Origin: Cohnella thermotolerans DSM 17683
Lineage (GTDB): Bacteria > Bacillota > Bacilli > Paenibacillales > Paenibacillaceae
NCBI RefSeq assembly: GCF_000429825.1
Contig: NZ_AUCP01000038.1
Span: 1-63,028 of the forward strand
Length of the DNA: 63,028 bases
Reading direction: 5' to 3'
Shown here in pieces: positions 52,305 to 62,159 of this stretch (positions within the stretch are counted from its first letter, which is position 1; every line of letters starts with the position of its first letter). The notes beneath the pieces are model-generated. The model was given only the letters and a program-made list of their open reading frames with translations, did not search any database and had not been told where the DNA came from. The translations under genes were made by a program, and so were the position numbers.

Positions 52305-53244
52305 GCCCGTCTCCTTGCCCGGGGAGAACGGCTTCGGTTTGCGCAGCTTGCGCCGCCCGGCGCTGGCGGACGCTCTCGTACAGAATGACTCCCGCCGCCA
52401 CGGAGGCGTTCAGGGAGTTGATCTTGCCGAACATCGGCAGCGAGATCAGGAAGTCGCATTTGTCCTTCACCAGCCGGGAGATGCCCCTGCCCTCGCTTCC
52501 GATGACGATCGCCAGCGGACCGGTCAGGTTCGCCTTGTACACGTCTTGCGTCGCGGCGGCGTCCGCGCCCGCGATCCATACGCCCGCTTCCTTCAGCTTG
52601 TCGATTGTCTGCGCCAGATTCGCCACCCGGGCGACCGGCACGTATTCGACCGCTCCGGCGGAAGTCTTGGCGACGACCGCGGTCAGGCCGGCGCTCCGGC
52701 GCTTCGGCACGACGACGCCGTGAGCCCCCGTGCAATCGGCCGTACGCAGAATGGAGCCGAGATTGTGCGGGTCTTCCACTTCGTCCAGCAGAACGAGCAG
52801 CGGCGCTTCGCCGAGCTCCTCCGCGCGGGCGAGCAGGTCGTCCACCTCGGCGTATGAGACGGCCGCCGCCTGAGCGACGACACCTTGGTGCGGCACGTCC
52901 GGCGCGAGGGCGTCCAGCTTCTTCTTATCGGCGAACTGCACGACGACGCCGCGCGACTTGGCCTCCTCGAGAATCGGCTGAACGAGGCTCCGCTGCGCCT
53001 GATTGGACAGCCAGATTTTGTTGAGGGCACGGCCCGCCTTGAGCGCTTCGAGCACCGGGTGCTTGCCGGCCAAATATTGCTCGGAGGCGCCCGCTTCCTC
53101 CTCCTGCTCGAAGCCGGGCTGGCGGTCCGCCTCGCGTTCCCGGACCGGAGGGCGCTCTTTAGGCCCGCGCCGCGCTTCGCTTCCCCGGGACGCGGGATGC
53201 CGCGCCTGGCCGGACGACGGGCGGGGACGGTTACGATTGTTCAT
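52291..53244 (-). CDS. rlmB: 23S rRNA (guanosine-2'-O)-methyltransferase RlmB (TrmH/SpoU family)
   Basis: 317 aa from the ATG at 53244 (AAAGGAACAACC upstream). The Arg/Pro/Glu-rich N-terminal extension (about 1-70) is unusual in length. Next comes the substrate-binding domain (AGKHPVLEALKAG) and the SpoU knot with LLVLLDEVEDPHNLGSILRT, VIGSEGRGISRL and SLNASVAAGVILYE. It methylates 23S G2251 (E. coli numbering) by family assignment. Confidence 0.93.
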   Translation of the reverse strand: MNNRNRPRPSSGQARHPASRGSEARRGPKERPPVREREADRQPGFEQEEEAGASEQYLAGKHPVLEALKAGRALNKIWLSNQAQRSLVQPILEEAKSRGVVVQFADKKKLDALAPDVPHQGVVAQAAAVSYAEVDDLLARAEELGEAPLLVLLDEVEDPHNLGSILRTADCTGAHGVVVPKRRSAGLTAVVAKTSAGAVEYVPVARVANLAQTIDKLKEAGVWIAGADAAATQDVYKANLTGPLAIVIGSEGRGISRLVKDKCDFLISLPMFGKINSLNASVAAGVILYESVRQRRAAQAAQTEAVLPGQGDGHASP

Positions 53245-53260
53245 GGTGGTTGTTCCTTTC

Positions 53261-53704
53261 TCACGCGTTCGTCGGATCGTCGGCAAAGGCAAGAGCGATC
53301 AACTGTTCGAGCCTGTCCCGCTCCCCGCGGTAATAAAGATAGCCGACCAGGCATTCGAGCCCGGTGGCGAGGCGGTATTCCGCCGGATCGGCGTTTTTGG
53401 GAGGCTGCCCGGATTTGGCGTTGCGGCCGCGGCGGACGACGTCCGCCTCCTCCTCGGTCAGGAGCGGCACCCAGCGCTGCAGCAGCCGGGCCTGCGCTCC
53501 CGCCGACACGTAGCGCGTCGCCGCGCGATGGAGCTCGTGCGGCTTGCGCACGACGCTCGCGATCAGCCGCTGCCGCACATAGACCTCATAAACCGCATCC
53601 CCGATGTAGGCGAGCACGATCGGCGAGATTTGGCCGACGGGGACGCCCGCCGGCAGAAGCGGCGCGATGACGGGCGCCGCCGGTTCCAACGGCGCCCCGC
53701 TCAT
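53261..53704 (-). CDS. mrnC: Mini-ribonuclease III
   Basis: 147 aa. It is an RNase III catalytic domain without a dsRNA-binding domain. PIVLAYIGDAVYEVYVRQRL holds one acidic site and ATGLECLVGYLYY the other. It matures 23S rRNA ends. The ATG overlaps the cysS stop (ATGA, 53701-53704), so the two are translationally coupled. Confidence 0.94.
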   Translation of the reverse strand: MSGAPLEPAAPVIAPLLPAGVPVGQISPIVLAYIGDAVYEVYVRQRLIASVVRKPHELHRAATRYVSAGAQARLLQRWVPLLTEEEADVVRRGRNAKSGQPPKNADPAEYRLATGLECLVGYLYYRGERDRLEQLIALAFADDPTNA

Positions 53705-55110
53705 GCGCGCCGCCAGCGGATGCCCTGCGGCGTATCCTCGAGCAGGATGCCTCTCGCCGCGAGCAGATCGCGAATCTCGTCCGCGCGGGCGAAGTTCCGG
53801 TTCTTGCGCGCCTCCGTCCGCTCGGCGATCAGCCCTTCGATCTCCGCGTCGAGCAGCTCCTCGCCGGCTTCCGGCAGCAGCAGTCCGAACACGTCGTCCA
53901 GCTCCCCGATGAGTTCGAGAATGAGCTTCAAGCTCGCCGCCTCGACCGTCTCCCGCTGCAAATACGCGTTCGTCTCGGACACGAGCTGGAACCAGACGGT
54001 GACGGCATCCGCCGTGTTGAAGTCGTCGTTCATTTTCGCCCGGAACTCTTCCTTCAGCTTCTCCAGCCTGGCTTGCAGCCCGGCATCCGGTCCCGCCGAA
54101 GATCCCGCGTCCGCGCTCGCCAGGCGGTGCTTGATGTTGTCCCGGTTCGTCGTCAGCCGCGCCACGCTGTTCTCCGCCTGCCGCAGCGTCTCTTCGCTGA
54201 AGTTGAGCGGGCTGCGGTAATGCGTCGTCAACATGACGTACCGGATCGCCTGCGCGCTCGTCCGCTTGAGCAGCTCCCGCGGGTTTATCCCGTTGCCGAG
54301 CGACTTGGACATTTTCTCGTTATTGATGTTGACGAAGCCGTTATGCATCCAGTAGCGGGCCAGCGGCTTGCCCGTCAGCGATTCCGACTGCGCGATCTCG
54401 CATTCGTGGTGCGGGAACTGCAGGTCGTGGCCGCCGCCGTGAATGTCCAGCGTCTCGCCGGCGTATTTGCGGGCCATCGCGGAGCATTCGATGTGCCAGC
54501 CCGGACGGCCGTCCCCCCAAGGGCTGGGCCAATGAATTTCGCCCGGCTTCGCGGCCTTCCACAGCACGAAATCCTGCGGATTCTCCTTGCGCTCGTCGAC
54601 CTCGACGCGAATGCCGTATTGCAGTTCGTCGAGATTTTTGTGCGACAGCTTGCCGTATTCCGGGAAGGCGGACGTCCGGAAGTAAACGTCTCCGCCGCTC
54701 TCGTACGCATAGCCTTTGTCGACGAGCGTCTCGATAAACGAGACGATCTCCGGCATGTTCTCGGTCACCCGCGGGTTAATCGAGGCGGGACGCACGCCCA
54801 GCCCTTCGCGGTCTTCGTTGAAGCCGGCGATGAAGCGCTCCGCCAGCTCCGGAACGGTCACGCCGAGCTCGCCCGCCCGGCGGATCATCTTGTCGTCGAC
54901 GTCGGTAAAATTGACGACGTAGTTGACCTTGTAGCCGACGGATTCGAGATAACGGCGGACGACGTCGAAAAAAATGACGGGCCGCGCGTTCCCGATATGG
55001 ATGTAGTCGTACACGGTCGGGCCGCACACGTACATGTTCACCTTGCCGGGCTCGAGCGGAACGAACGTTTCCTTCTCCCGGGTCAGACTGTTGTAGATCT
55101 TTATGGACAC
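53701..55110 (-). CDS. cysS: Cysteinyl-tRNA synthetase
   Basis: 469 aa class I synthetase. The HIGH-like motif is [11 protein letters not shown] (about 34-44), and KMSKSLGN is the KMSKS loop. Zinc ligands fall in CGPTVYD and the [10 protein letters not shown] and [10 protein letters not shown] regions. It lies 30 bp after cysE and should share its T-box control. Confidence 0.97.
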   Translation of the reverse strand: MSIKIYNSLTREKETFVPLEPGKVNMYVCGPTVYDYIHIGNARPVIFFDVVRRYLESVGYKVNYVVNFTDVDDKMIRRAGELGVTVPELAERFIAGFNEDREGLGVRPASINPRVTENMPEIVSFIETLVDKGYAYESGGDVYFRTSAFPEYGKLSHKNLDELQYGIRVEVDERKENPQDFVLWKAAKPGEIHWPSPWGDGRPGWHIECSAMARKYAGETLDIHGGGHDLQFPHHECEIAQSESLTGKPLARYWMHNGFVNINNEKMSKSLGNGINPRELLKRTSAQAIRYVMLTTHYRSPLNFSEETLRQAENSVARLTTNRDNIKHRLASADAGSSAGPDAGLQARLEKLKEEFRAKMNDDFNTADAVTVWFQLVSETNAYLQRETVEAASLKLILELIGELDDVFGLLLPEAGEELLDAEIEGLIAERTEARKNRNFARADEIRDLLAARGILLEDTPQGIRWRRA

Positions 55111-55140
55111 CTAGGCATGCTCCTTTGCTAATCCATATAA

Positions 55141-55860
55141 TCAGGACGGATCCTGGGACGCCGCGCCGACCTTCTCTCTCTCGGGCCCGGACGCTTCCTT
55201 GCGCTCGCGCTCTTCCTCCCGCTCCTTGAGCCGGGCGATCTCCGCCTTGAGCTCGTTGATCTCCTTCTGCATGAAGCGGAACGTGTCGATCACCGGGTCG
55301 GGCAAATTCGTGTGGTCCAGCCGGTCGCCTACCCGCTCTCCGTTGCGCTTGACGATCCGCCCCGGAATGCCGACGACGGTGCTGTCGGGCGGCACGGGCC
55401 GCAGCACGACGGAGTTGGCGCCGATATTCGAATTGTCGCCGACTTTGAACGAACCTAACACCTTGGCTCCGGACGCGATAACGACGCGGTTGCCGATCGT
55501 CGGATGCCGCTTGCCCTTCTCCTTGCCGGTTCCTCCGAGGGTAACGCCCTGGTAAATGACGACTTCGTCGCCGATCTCGCACGTCTCCCCGATGACGACG
55601 CCCATCCCGTGGTCGATAAACAGCTTGCGGCCGATTTTCGCGCCGGGATGGATTTCGATGCCGGTCATGAACCGGCTGAACTGCGAGATCATTCTGGCGA
55701 CCGTAAACCAGCGCCTGCGGTAGAAGGCGTGCGCAATCCGGTGCGCCCATATGGCGTGCAGCCCGGAATACGTGAAGATGACCTCGAATCGGCTTCGCGC
55801 CGCCGGATCGTTCTCGAAGACGGCGTCGATATCCGAACGAATCGTACTCCATACCCCCAT
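55141..55860 (-). CDS. cysE: Serine O-acetyltransferase
   Basis: 239 aa from the ATG at 55860 behind GGGGG. The open frame to 56127 runs through the leader and is not coding. The left-handed beta-helix repeats contain [32 protein letters not shown] and [19 protein letters not shown]. The C-terminus (about 205-239) is a Glu/Arg-rich helix. It makes O-acetylserine for cysteine synthesis and is controlled by the Cys T-box upstream. Confidence 0.95.
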   Translation of the reverse strand: MGVWSTIRSDIDAVFENDPAARSRFEVIFTYSGLHAIWAHRIAHAFYRRRWFTVARMISQFSRFMTGIEIHPGAKIGRKLFIDHGMGVVIGETCEIGDEVVIYQGVTLGGTGKEKGKRHPTIGNRVVIASGAKVLGSFKVGDNSNIGANSVVLRPVPPDSTVVGIPGRIVKRNGERVGDRLDHTNLPDPVIDTFRFMQKEINELKAEIARLKEREEERERKEASGPEREKVGAASQDPS

Positions 55861-55903
55861 GTTCAATCCCCCTTTATGTCCCGCGAAAAACGATGCCCCG
55901 CCT

Positions 55904-55963
55904 TGTGAGCCGGAGTCCTGCGAACCGGAGTCTTGCGAGCCGGAGCCTTGCGAACCGGAGGCC
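55904..55963. repeat. Four tandem 15-bp repeats in the cysE leader
   Basis: The units are TGTGAGCCGGAGTCC, TGCGAACCGGAGTCT, TGCGAGCCGGAGCCT and TGCGAACCGGAGGCC, arranged head to tail. They lie between the T-box terminator (56030) and the cysE start. The 15-bp period is a multiple of three and leaves both strands open, but no known coding sequence uses it. Confidence 0.8.
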
Positions 55964-56029
55964 CGGCGGGCCCCCGAGGCGCACGCCGCGGCTTGCTTGC
56001 GCTGCCGAAGCCCGGACCTGCCCCGCAAT

Positions 56030-56405
56030 AAAAAAGCCTCCGCAGCATGCGCTGCAGAGGCGTCGTCGTACGCGGTCCCACTCTGCTTGAGCCTTCCCCG
56101 GCCGCACTCTCCGGGAGTGCGCGGCAAAACCCAACTCTTCCGGCTCGTAACGGGCGCCGCCCGGCGCCGCTTACCCGAAGGATCGGCTGTAGCCGGCCGG
56201 CGGAAGCGGCGCGCGGTTCTTCAACAGAACGCGCGGCCGACGTCCGCGGACGGCGCATGCCGGTACCTTCGCTCGGCGGCACGGCTCCCAGGCGCATTTC
56301 GGTTCCGTCGGAAGAGACTGCTTCCAGCCTTGGCAGTCCTCTCTGGTCGTTCCGTGAGCGGAACTTACTCTCCTGTTCGTCGCTGATTTCGATATGAACA
56401 TCGTT
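56030..56405 (-). promoter_or_regulatory. Cysteine T-box riboswitch of cysE-cysS
   Basis: On the minus strand the T-box AGAGTGGGACCGCG lies at 56084-56071. It is directly followed by the terminator stem GCCTCTGCAGC-GCAT-GCTGCGGAGGC with TTTTTT (56061-56030). Stem I features include CGACGAACAGGAGAGTAA near the 5' end and ACCAGAGAGG. The likely specifier is TGC (Cys) in GAAATGCGCC at 56296-56294. Uncharged tRNA-Cys should favour antitermination and so switch on cysE-cysS. Confidence 0.88.
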
Positions 56406-56411
56406 AACGAA

Positions 56412-56440
56412 AGTATATCCCAACCGGCTTCGGGTGACAA
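56412..56440 (-). promoter_or_regulatory. Sigma-A promoter of the T-box/cysE-cysS unit
   Basis: Minus-strand TTGTCA (56440-56435), 17-nt spacer and TATACT (56417-56412). It places the transcript start just upstream of T-box stem I. Confidence 0.75.
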
Positions 56441-56534
56441 GGTATAGCGCAGGAATCCCCCTAATCGGGCGGACACGGTGCATTTCAGCCGCGCTGGAGC
56501 GGCGCCACGGTCAAAAAGACGGCTCGCCGTTCGT

Positions 56535-57100
56535 TCAAACGATTGCCTCGTCCCAAAATCTTCTTGTGTTCGCCATGCCGATTCTGGAGCCTACCCGGCA
56601 ATCCTCCATGCCCTCGAACTCGACCGTAATGTAGCCGTCGTAGCCCGACGCTTTCACGAGCTTCGTCACTTCCCGCAGCTTGAGATCGCCATGCCCGACG
56701 ATCGCGCCCCGCAAATAATTTTGATTGACCGTCCGAAACCATTTGCCCTCTCCGGGATCTTCGTAATAAGGACGGACATAAAAGTCTTTATAGTGTACCC
56801 GATTCGCATAGGAAATGTTCTTCTTGACCCCGACGAGCGGATCTTCATCCGCGCACAGGAAATTGCCGATATCGAGCGGTTCGCCGGGAAGGAATACCCG
56901 GACAGCTCGATTCCGGCCGCGGCCGCCTTCTCCCTGATTTGATCGGCCAATTCGACGTTGTCCACGACCGTATAGCCATACGGCACCAATTCCATATGTT
57001 CGCCGCCGTTATCGGCGACCCATTGGATGGCATCCAGGATCGTCAGCTTTCCCGCTTTAATATCGTCCAGCAAACTGTACGAGCTTAATCCCACTTTCAT
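56535..57100 (-). pseudogene. Broken sugar-phosphate isomerase/epimerase (xylose-isomerase-like TIM barrel)
   Basis: The N-terminal part (MKVGLSSYSLLDDIKAGKL through about residue 72) matches the start of the family. Near 56890 the reading shifts by one frame. The other frame then continues with EPLDIGNFLCADEDPLVG and VHYKDFYVRPYYEDPGEGK, the end of such a protein, and stops at 56535. Roughly the middle third of a ~280-aa enzyme is absent at the junction. An internal deletion plus frameshift is the simplest reading. Its ATG overlaps the stop of the upstream fragment (ATGA), so the two were once an operon. Confidence 0.8.
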
Positions 57101-57792
57101 TCCGGCTTCCCCTCCCCCGCTTGATTGAGAGCCCGATGGATCGAGTCCAGCAGCCGATGCGTCCGGTCGCAGCCGTATTCCCAGAACATGAGGCCGGCCA
57201 GCCCGTTCTGGCGCACGTATTCGCCTTTATGGCCGATCGACTCCTCGTCGTCGTAGGAAATAAAGCTGCTGCCGTCGAACAGATAAGGCGCCTTGGCTTC
57301 GTCGTCCCAATATCGCGCATAGCCGTTTTTGCCGATGTACTCCGCCGCCAACGCCGTATAATCCGGTCCGTATCCGCCGGCGCCGGCCGCCATCTGGTAC
57401 AGGCCGTTCCGGACGTCCGGCACCCCCTTCCACATGCGGGAATAGAACGCGGCGCCGATGACGATTTTCTCCCGGGGAACGCCTGCGCGCACAAACATCC
57501 GGACCGAGGCGTCGACGCTGATGCGGAACAAATCGCCGGTGCCCGTATATATATTCGTATGGTGGCCCGTCAGCGTTTGAAAGCCTCCCCGCATGTCGTA
57601 GGTCATCAACTGGACGAAATCCAGCACTTTTTGCGCCTGATCCATCTCGGTCCCATCCAGGTAATACCGGTCGGCGCCGGCCGCGATCGTAAGCAAGTAT
57701 CGTCTGCCGTCCCGCTCTCCTTTGCGGTCCAGCGCGTTCCGAATCGTCTTCAGCAGCAGCGTAAAATTCGTTTTGTCATCCGGGCTGGACAC
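57097..57792 (-). pseudogene. 5'-truncated glycoside hydrolase family 18 (chitinase-like) gene
   Basis: 231 codons. They cover the C-terminal half of a GH18 barrel (DFVQLMTYDMRGGF, GAAFYSRMWKGV, GLMFWEYGCD). The sequence begins at DDKTNFTLLLKTIR, the part that normally follows the catalytic DxxDxDWE motif, which is missing. Homology ends abruptly at 57792 against the AraC remnant. GTG 57792 could start translation, but the product could not be an active chitinase. Confidence 0.8.
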
Positions 57793-58014
57793 AGATCGTT
57801 CAAGGACAAGATGGGCATCAATTTTGTCCAGTACGTTTGGAGAAAAAGAATCGAAGCGGCCATCGCGGAGCTAACGACAACAACCGACCCCCTGAAGGAT
57901 ATCATTCAGAGGGTCGGTTATCTCGATACGCCCAACTTCATCCGCAAATTCAAGAAAGAAACGGGACATACGCCGGGCCAGTATCGCAAGCTCTATTCGC
58001 ACAAAATCGGATGA
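57793..58014 (+). pseudogene. C-terminal remnant of an AraC/XylS-family regulator
   Basis: The sequence encodes FKDKMGINFVQYVWRKRIEA, KDIIQRVGYLDTPNFIRKFK and ETGHTPGQYRKLY, which are the two helix-turn-helix units of an AraC DNA-binding domain. The first helices and the whole effector domain are missing. It abuts the GH18 fragment at 57793 and ends 3 bp from the end of gltX. AraC regulators often neighbour sugar-metabolism genes, so this may be debris of one carbohydrate locus. Confidence 0.8.
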
Positions 58015-58017
58015 CGC

Positions 58018-59493
58018 TTAGGCGAGCTTCCCGCTTGCCGCGGCTTCCAGCCGGGCCAGCACCTTGTCGCGGCCGAGCAGCCAGATGGTGCCGTTCAGGT
58101 CCGGTCCGTGCGTCTGCCCGGTGAGCGCCACGCGGATCGGCATGAACAGCCCTTTGCCCTTCGCGCCCGTCTCCGCCTGCACGGCCTTGATCGCCGCCTT
58201 GATGGCGTCGACGGTAAAGCTGTCCCCCTGCAGCGCTTCGATCTGGCGGGCGAAGGCGTTCAGGACGGCCGGCACGTTCTCTTCCGCCAGCACGGCGCGG
58301 CCCTCGTCTTCCAGCGCGATCTCGTCCTTGAAGAACAGGTCGGACAGCGGCACGATCTCCGCCCCGTAGCGGAGATGCTCCCGCAGCAGGCCGACCAGCG
58401 TCGCCGCCCAATGCAGCTCGGCTTCGGTCGGCTCCTGCGGCAGTCGTCCCGCCTGCTTCAAATGCGGCAGGCAAAGATCGACCACCCGCTCTGCCGTCGC
58501 CGCTTTCATGTAGTGCTGGTTCAGCCAGTTCAGCTTGACCGTATCGAACACCGCCGGGCTCTTGGACAGACGGTCGGCGTCGAAAATTTCGATGAGCCGC
58601 TCGCGCCCGAAAATCTCCTCTTCCCCTTCCGGCGACCAACCGAGCAGGGCGATGAAGTTCAGGAGCGCTTCCGGCAAGTAGCCGAGAGCGTCGTACTGCT
58701 CGATGAACTGCACGATCGACTCGTCGCGCTTGGACAGCTTCTTGCGGTTCTCGTTGACGATCAGCGTCATATGCCCGAACACCGGCGGCGTCCAGCCGTG
58801 CGCCTCGTATACCATGAGCTGGCGCGGCGTGTTCGTAATATGGTCTTCCCCGCGCAGCACGTGCGTGATGGCCATCAGATGGTCGTCGAGCGCCACCGCA
58901 TAGTTATAGGTCGGGATGCCGTCCTTCTTGACGATGACGAAATCGCCGAAGTCGTCCGACTGGAACGAGATCGTCCCTTTGACCATGTCGTCGAACGCAT
59001 ACGTCTTGCCCGCAGGCACGGCGAAGCGGACGCTCGGCACGCGGCCTTCCGCTTCCAGACGGGCGCGGTCCTCGGCCGTCAGATGCCGGCACTTCCCGGA
59101 ATATCGCGGCGTCTCGCCGCGGGCGGTCTGCTCCTCGCGCTCCCGCTCCAGCTCCTCTTCGGTGCAATAGCAGCGGTAGGCTTGTCCCCGGTCGAGCAGC
59201 TCCTGCCAATAGCGGCGGTAAATGTCCAGCCGCTCCGTCTGCCGGTAAGGCCCATAGGCCCCTTCGCGGTCGACGCTCTCGTCCCAATCGACGCCCAGCC
59301 ACTTCAGGTACTTCAGCTGGTTCTCCTCGCCGCCCGCGACGTTGCGCTTGACGTCGGTATCCTCGATGCGAATGATGAAGTCTCCCCCGTGATGGCGGGC
59401 GAACAAATAGTTGAAAATGGCGGTTCGCGCGTTGCCGATATGCAGATGCCCCGTCGGGCTCGGCGCGTAACGCACGCGTACTTTAGCGGTCAT
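58018..59493 (-). CDS. gltX: Glutamyl-tRNA synthetase
   Basis: 491 aa. HIGH-like HLHIGN (16-21) and KKLSKRDES are the class I motifs. The C-terminal anticodon-binding domain is complete. It charges tRNA-Glu (and in many Firmicutes tRNA-Gln, corrected later by GatCAB). In B. subtilis it is followed directly by cysE. Here about 1.5 kb of relics intervene. Confidence 0.97.
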   Translation of the reverse strand: MTAKVRVRYAPSPTGHLHIGNARTAIFNYLFARHHGGDFIIRIEDTDVKRNVAGGEENQLKYLKWLGVDWDESVDREGAYGPYRQTERLDIYRRYWQELLDRGQAYRCYCTEEELEREREEQTARGETPRYSGKCRHLTAEDRARLEAEGRVPSVRFAVPAGKTYAFDDMVKGTISFQSDDFGDFVIVKKDGIPTYNYAVALDDHLMAITHVLRGEDHITNTPRQLMVYEAHGWTPPVFGHMTLIVNENRKKLSKRDESIVQFIEQYDALGYLPEALLNFIALLGWSPEGEEEIFGRERLIEIFDADRLSKSPAVFDTVKLNWLNQHYMKAATAERVVDLCLPHLKQAGRLPQEPTEAELHWAATLVGLLREHLRYGAEIVPLSDLFFKDEIALEDEGRAVLAEENVPAVLNAFARQIEALQGDSFTVDAIKAAIKAVQAETGAKGKGLFMPIRVALTGQTHGPDLNGTIWLLGRDKVLARLEAAASGKLA

Positions 59494-59529
59494 GACGCAG
59501 CTTCCTCCCCGTTCCTTCGTTCTCGCAAA

Positions 59530-60012
59530 TCATAGCACATCGCGGACGAGGCAGACAATCGCCTGGGCGGCGATGCCCTCTCCGCGGCCGGTAAAGCCGA
59601 GCCGCTCGGACGTCGTCGCCTTGACATTCACCTGCGAGGCCTCGGCTTCGAGCGCCCGGGCGATCACCTCGACCATCGCCGGAATGTGCGGCGCCATCTT
59701 CGGCGCCTGCGCGATAATCGTCGCGTCGGCGTTGCCGAGCTTGTAGCCGCGTTCCTTCGCGAGCGACCAGACGTGCTCCAGCAGCTTGACGCTGTCCGCG
59801 TCCTTGAACGCCGGGTCCGTATCGGGAAAGTGCTTGCCGATGTCGCCCAGCGCCAGCGCCCCGAGCACCGCGTCGCTGATCGCGTGCAGCAGCACGTCGG
59901 CGTCGGAATGGCCGAGCAATCCCTTCTCGTACGGAATGCGGACGCCGCCGATGATGCAATCGCGGCCTTCCGTCAGTTGATGAACGTCGAATCCTTGTCC
60001 CACTCTGATCAT
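59530..60012 (-). CDS. ispF: 2-C-methyl-D-erythritol 2,4-cyclodiphosphate synthase
   Basis: 160 aa from the ATG at 60012 (GGGAGGATTCGG upstream, inside ispD). Zinc ligands are Asp9 and His11 in GQGFDVH, plus the His in [17 protein letters not shown]. It makes the cyclodiphosphate of the MEP isoprenoid pathway. It begins 1 nt after ispD. Confidence 0.97.
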   Translation of the reverse strand: MIRVGQGFDVHQLTEGRDCIIGGVRIPYEKGLLGHSDADVLLHAISDAVLGALALGDIGKHFPDTDPAFKDADSVKLLEHVWSLAKERGYKLGNADATIIAQAPKMAPHIPAMVEVIARALEAEASQVNVKATTSERLGFTGRGEGIAAQAIVCLVRDVL

Positions 60013-60013
60013 A

Positions 60014-60715
60014 TTAGTCCGAATCCTCCCGACGACGCCGCTCGAGCAGCAGCTCCGCAATCGGCAAATCCTCCGGCGTCGTGATTTTCAAGTTGCGGTA
60101 ATCGCCCGGCACGATCGCCACTTTGCGGCCGAGCCGCTCCAGCAGCATCGTGTCGTCGGTGGCCGCGGCCCCTTCCGCCTTCGCGAGCCGGTGCGCCTCC
60201 ATCAGCTCCGCCCGCGCGAACGCCTGGGGCGTCTGCACCGCCCACAGCGTGCTGCGGTCCGGCGTGGCGGTCATGAACCCGCGCTCGCCTTCGATCTTGA
60301 TCGTATCCTTCACCGGCACGGCCAGCGCCGACGCGCCGTGACGCTCCGCTTCCCGGCAGCAGGCCTCAATCTGCTCGGGCGTCACCAGCGGACGGGCGGC
60401 ATCGTGTACGAGCACGCCTTCCGTCTCCAAGGCGGCCAGCCCTTCGTATACGCTGTCCTGCCGTTCCGCGCCTCCCGGCACGATCGCCCGCAGCTTGCGG
60501 CAGGCGACCGTCATGGCGCGGACGGCGGCTTCCGCCTTCGCTTCCTCGCCGGGCGCGGCGACGACGACGATGCTCTCCACCGTCCCGCACCGTTCGAACG
60601 CCTCCAGCGTATGAGCCAGAATCGGCCGGCCTGCCAGAGGCAAATAAGGCTTGTTGTCGGCGGCGCCCATCCGCTTGCCGCGGCCCGCGGCGACGACAAC
60701 GGCTCCCCACTTCAT
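60014..60715 (-). CDS. ispD: 2-C-methyl-D-erythritol 4-phosphate cytidylyltransferase
   Basis: 233 aa from the ATG at 60715 behind GAGGAG. The frame upstream to 60853 runs over a terminator and is non-coding. [12 protein letters not shown] is the CTP-binding loop, and [11 protein letters not shown] and [17 protein letters not shown] are family marks. It is the third step of the MEP pathway, coupled to ispF. Confidence 0.96.
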   Translation of the reverse strand: MKWGAVVVAAGRGKRMGAADNKPYLPLAGRPILAHTLEAFERCGTVESIVVVAAPGEEAKAEAAVRAMTVACRKLRAIVPGGAERQDSVYEGLAALETEGVLVHDAARPLVTPEQIEACCREAERHGASALAVPVKDTIKIEGERGFMTATPDRSTLWAVQTPQAFARAELMEAHRLAKAEGAAATDDTMLLERLGRKVAIVPGDYRNLKITTPEDLPIAELLLERRRREDSD

Positions 60716-60804
60716 GCTTCGAACTCCTCTCCCTTGCGCTAGGCGCGGACGAACCCCCGGGCTGCGCGCACGTTCGGCGGCTGACCCGGCGGCTTGTTCA
60801 CGGC

Positions 60805-60835
60805 AAAAAGCGGGACACTTCAGAGCGTGTCCCGC
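60805..60835 (-). terminator. Terminator behind the PIN/TRAM gene
   Basis: Minus-strand GCGGGACAC-GCTCTGAA-GTGTCCCGC followed by TTTTTGCC. Confidence 0.9.
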
Positions 60836-60859
60836 CCGTATTGTTATAATCATACCCTG

Positions 60860-61963
60860 TCAGAGCGCTTTTTCCAATAGCTTCGGCTTCGCGAAGATCA
60901 TCCGGCCCGCGGACGTCTGCAGCACGCTGGTCACCAGCACCTCCATCGTCGTTCCGATAAAATCGCGGCCGCCTTCGACGACGATCATCGTGCCGTCGTC
61001 CAAATAGGCGACGCCTTGCCCGTGCTCCTTGCCGTCCTTGATGACCTGAACGACGATCTCTTCGCCGGGCAGCACGACGGGCTTGACCGCATTGGCCAGA
61101 TCGTTGATGTTCAGAACGGAGACGCCCTGCAGCTCGCATACTTTGTTCAGGTTGAAGTCGTTCGTCACCACTTTGCCCCGCATCGCCTTCGCCAGCTTCA
61201 CCAGCTTGCTGTCCACTTCTCCGGGCTCGTCGGCGCCATCCTCGTAAATGAGCACCTTCACGTCGAGCTCCTTCTGAATTTTGTTCAGAATGTCCAGGCC
61301 GCGGCGTCCGCGGTTGCGCTTCAGCAAGTCCGAGGAATCCGCGATATGCTGCAGCTCCTCCAGCACGAATTCGGGGATGACGAGCGTGCCTTCGATGAAT
61401 CCGGTCTTGCAAATGTCGGCGATCCGGCCGTCGATAATGACGCTGGTGTCCAAAATTTTGTGCTGCTCGTAACGGGGCTCCTCCTCTTTCGCCGGTTCCG
61501 GCGTCCGGCGCGACTGCGACCAGACGGCCAGCTCATCTTGCTTGCGGAGACCGACCTTAAGCCCCATGTAGCCCAGCGCGATGGCGGCGAGCGCCGCGGC
61601 CAGCCCCCCCACGCGCGGGATGCCGGATATATACGGATAGAGGAAGGCGGCCAAGGCGAGTCCCGATCCGCCGCCGAGCAACCCGCACGCCAGCGTCGAT
61701 ACCGGCAGCGCAGACAGCCGCTCGACGCTCCGCTGCAACCCCTGCGCGAGCGGTCCGGCCAGCGCGGTGGCGATCAGCAGGCCGAGCATAACCCCGATCG
61801 CCGCTCCCATATAACCGCCGGAGCCGATTCCCGTCGTCGTCGGAACGCCCCATACCGGATTCATCCACGAAGCTCCTCCGGCCGTTTTCCAAGTGGAGAA
61901 CCCTTGTCCGATCAGCATCCCAAGCAGCGCCCCGGCCGCTTGGATCATGCGTTTCATCATCAT
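60860..61963 (-). CDS. yacL: PIN/TRAM-domain membrane protein (YacL)
   Basis: 367 aa from the first of three ATGs (61963), 8 nt after GGGAG. Four hydrophobic segments fill the first ~140 residues. The PIN nuclease domain follows ([55 protein letters not shown]), with its acidic residues present. A C-terminal TRAM domain ([20 protein letters not shown]) probably binds RNA. It is conserved between disA and ispD in Bacillales. Its role is not established. Confidence 0.92.
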   Translation of the reverse strand: MMMKRMIQAAGALLGMLIGQGFSTWKTAGGASWMNPVWGVPTTTGIGSGGYMGAAIGVMLGLLIATALAGPLAQGLQRSVERLSALPVSTLACGLLGGGSGLALAAFLYPYISGIPRVGGLAAALAAIALGYMGLKVGLRKQDELAVWSQSRRTPEPAKEEEPRYEQHKILDTSVIIDGRIADICKTGFIEGTLVIPEFVLEELQHIADSSDLLKRNRGRRGLDILNKIQKELDVKVLIYEDGADEPGEVDSKLVKLAKAMRGKVVTNDFNLNKVCELQGVSVLNINDLANAVKPVVLPGEEIVVQVIKDGKEHGQGVAYLDDGTMIVVEGGRDFIGTTMEVLVTSVLQTSAGRMIFAKPKLLEKAL

Positions 61964-62089
61964 AAATATCACTCCCTTATTTTGTTACTAGTATGTTCCA
62001 ATTTTCGCCCGGCTAATCTCTCCTTAGAACGTCCCTGCCAAACTTCCTTCGCGAACCGCGCTGCGGCAGGCCATCGCGGCATTCTTCTT

Positions 62090-62118
62090 TTGAAATGGCG
62101 GACGCCTTGCTCTATAAT
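62090..62118 (+). promoter_or_regulatory. Sigma-A promoter of the small conserved gene
   Basis: TTGAAA (62090-62095), 17-nt spacer and a perfect TATAAT (62113-62118). It lies about 40 bp before the start. Confidence 0.75.
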
Positions 62119-62159
62119 GTAGGAGGAAAAGTAAATTTACGGTAACCGGGGTGGAACGG

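Noticed and set aside
55861..56127. N-terminal extension of cysE with SQDSG repeats
   Set aside because: The frame is open only because the tandem 15-mers and the T-box terminator are GC-rich. The ATG at 55860 has its own ribosome site and matches the family start.
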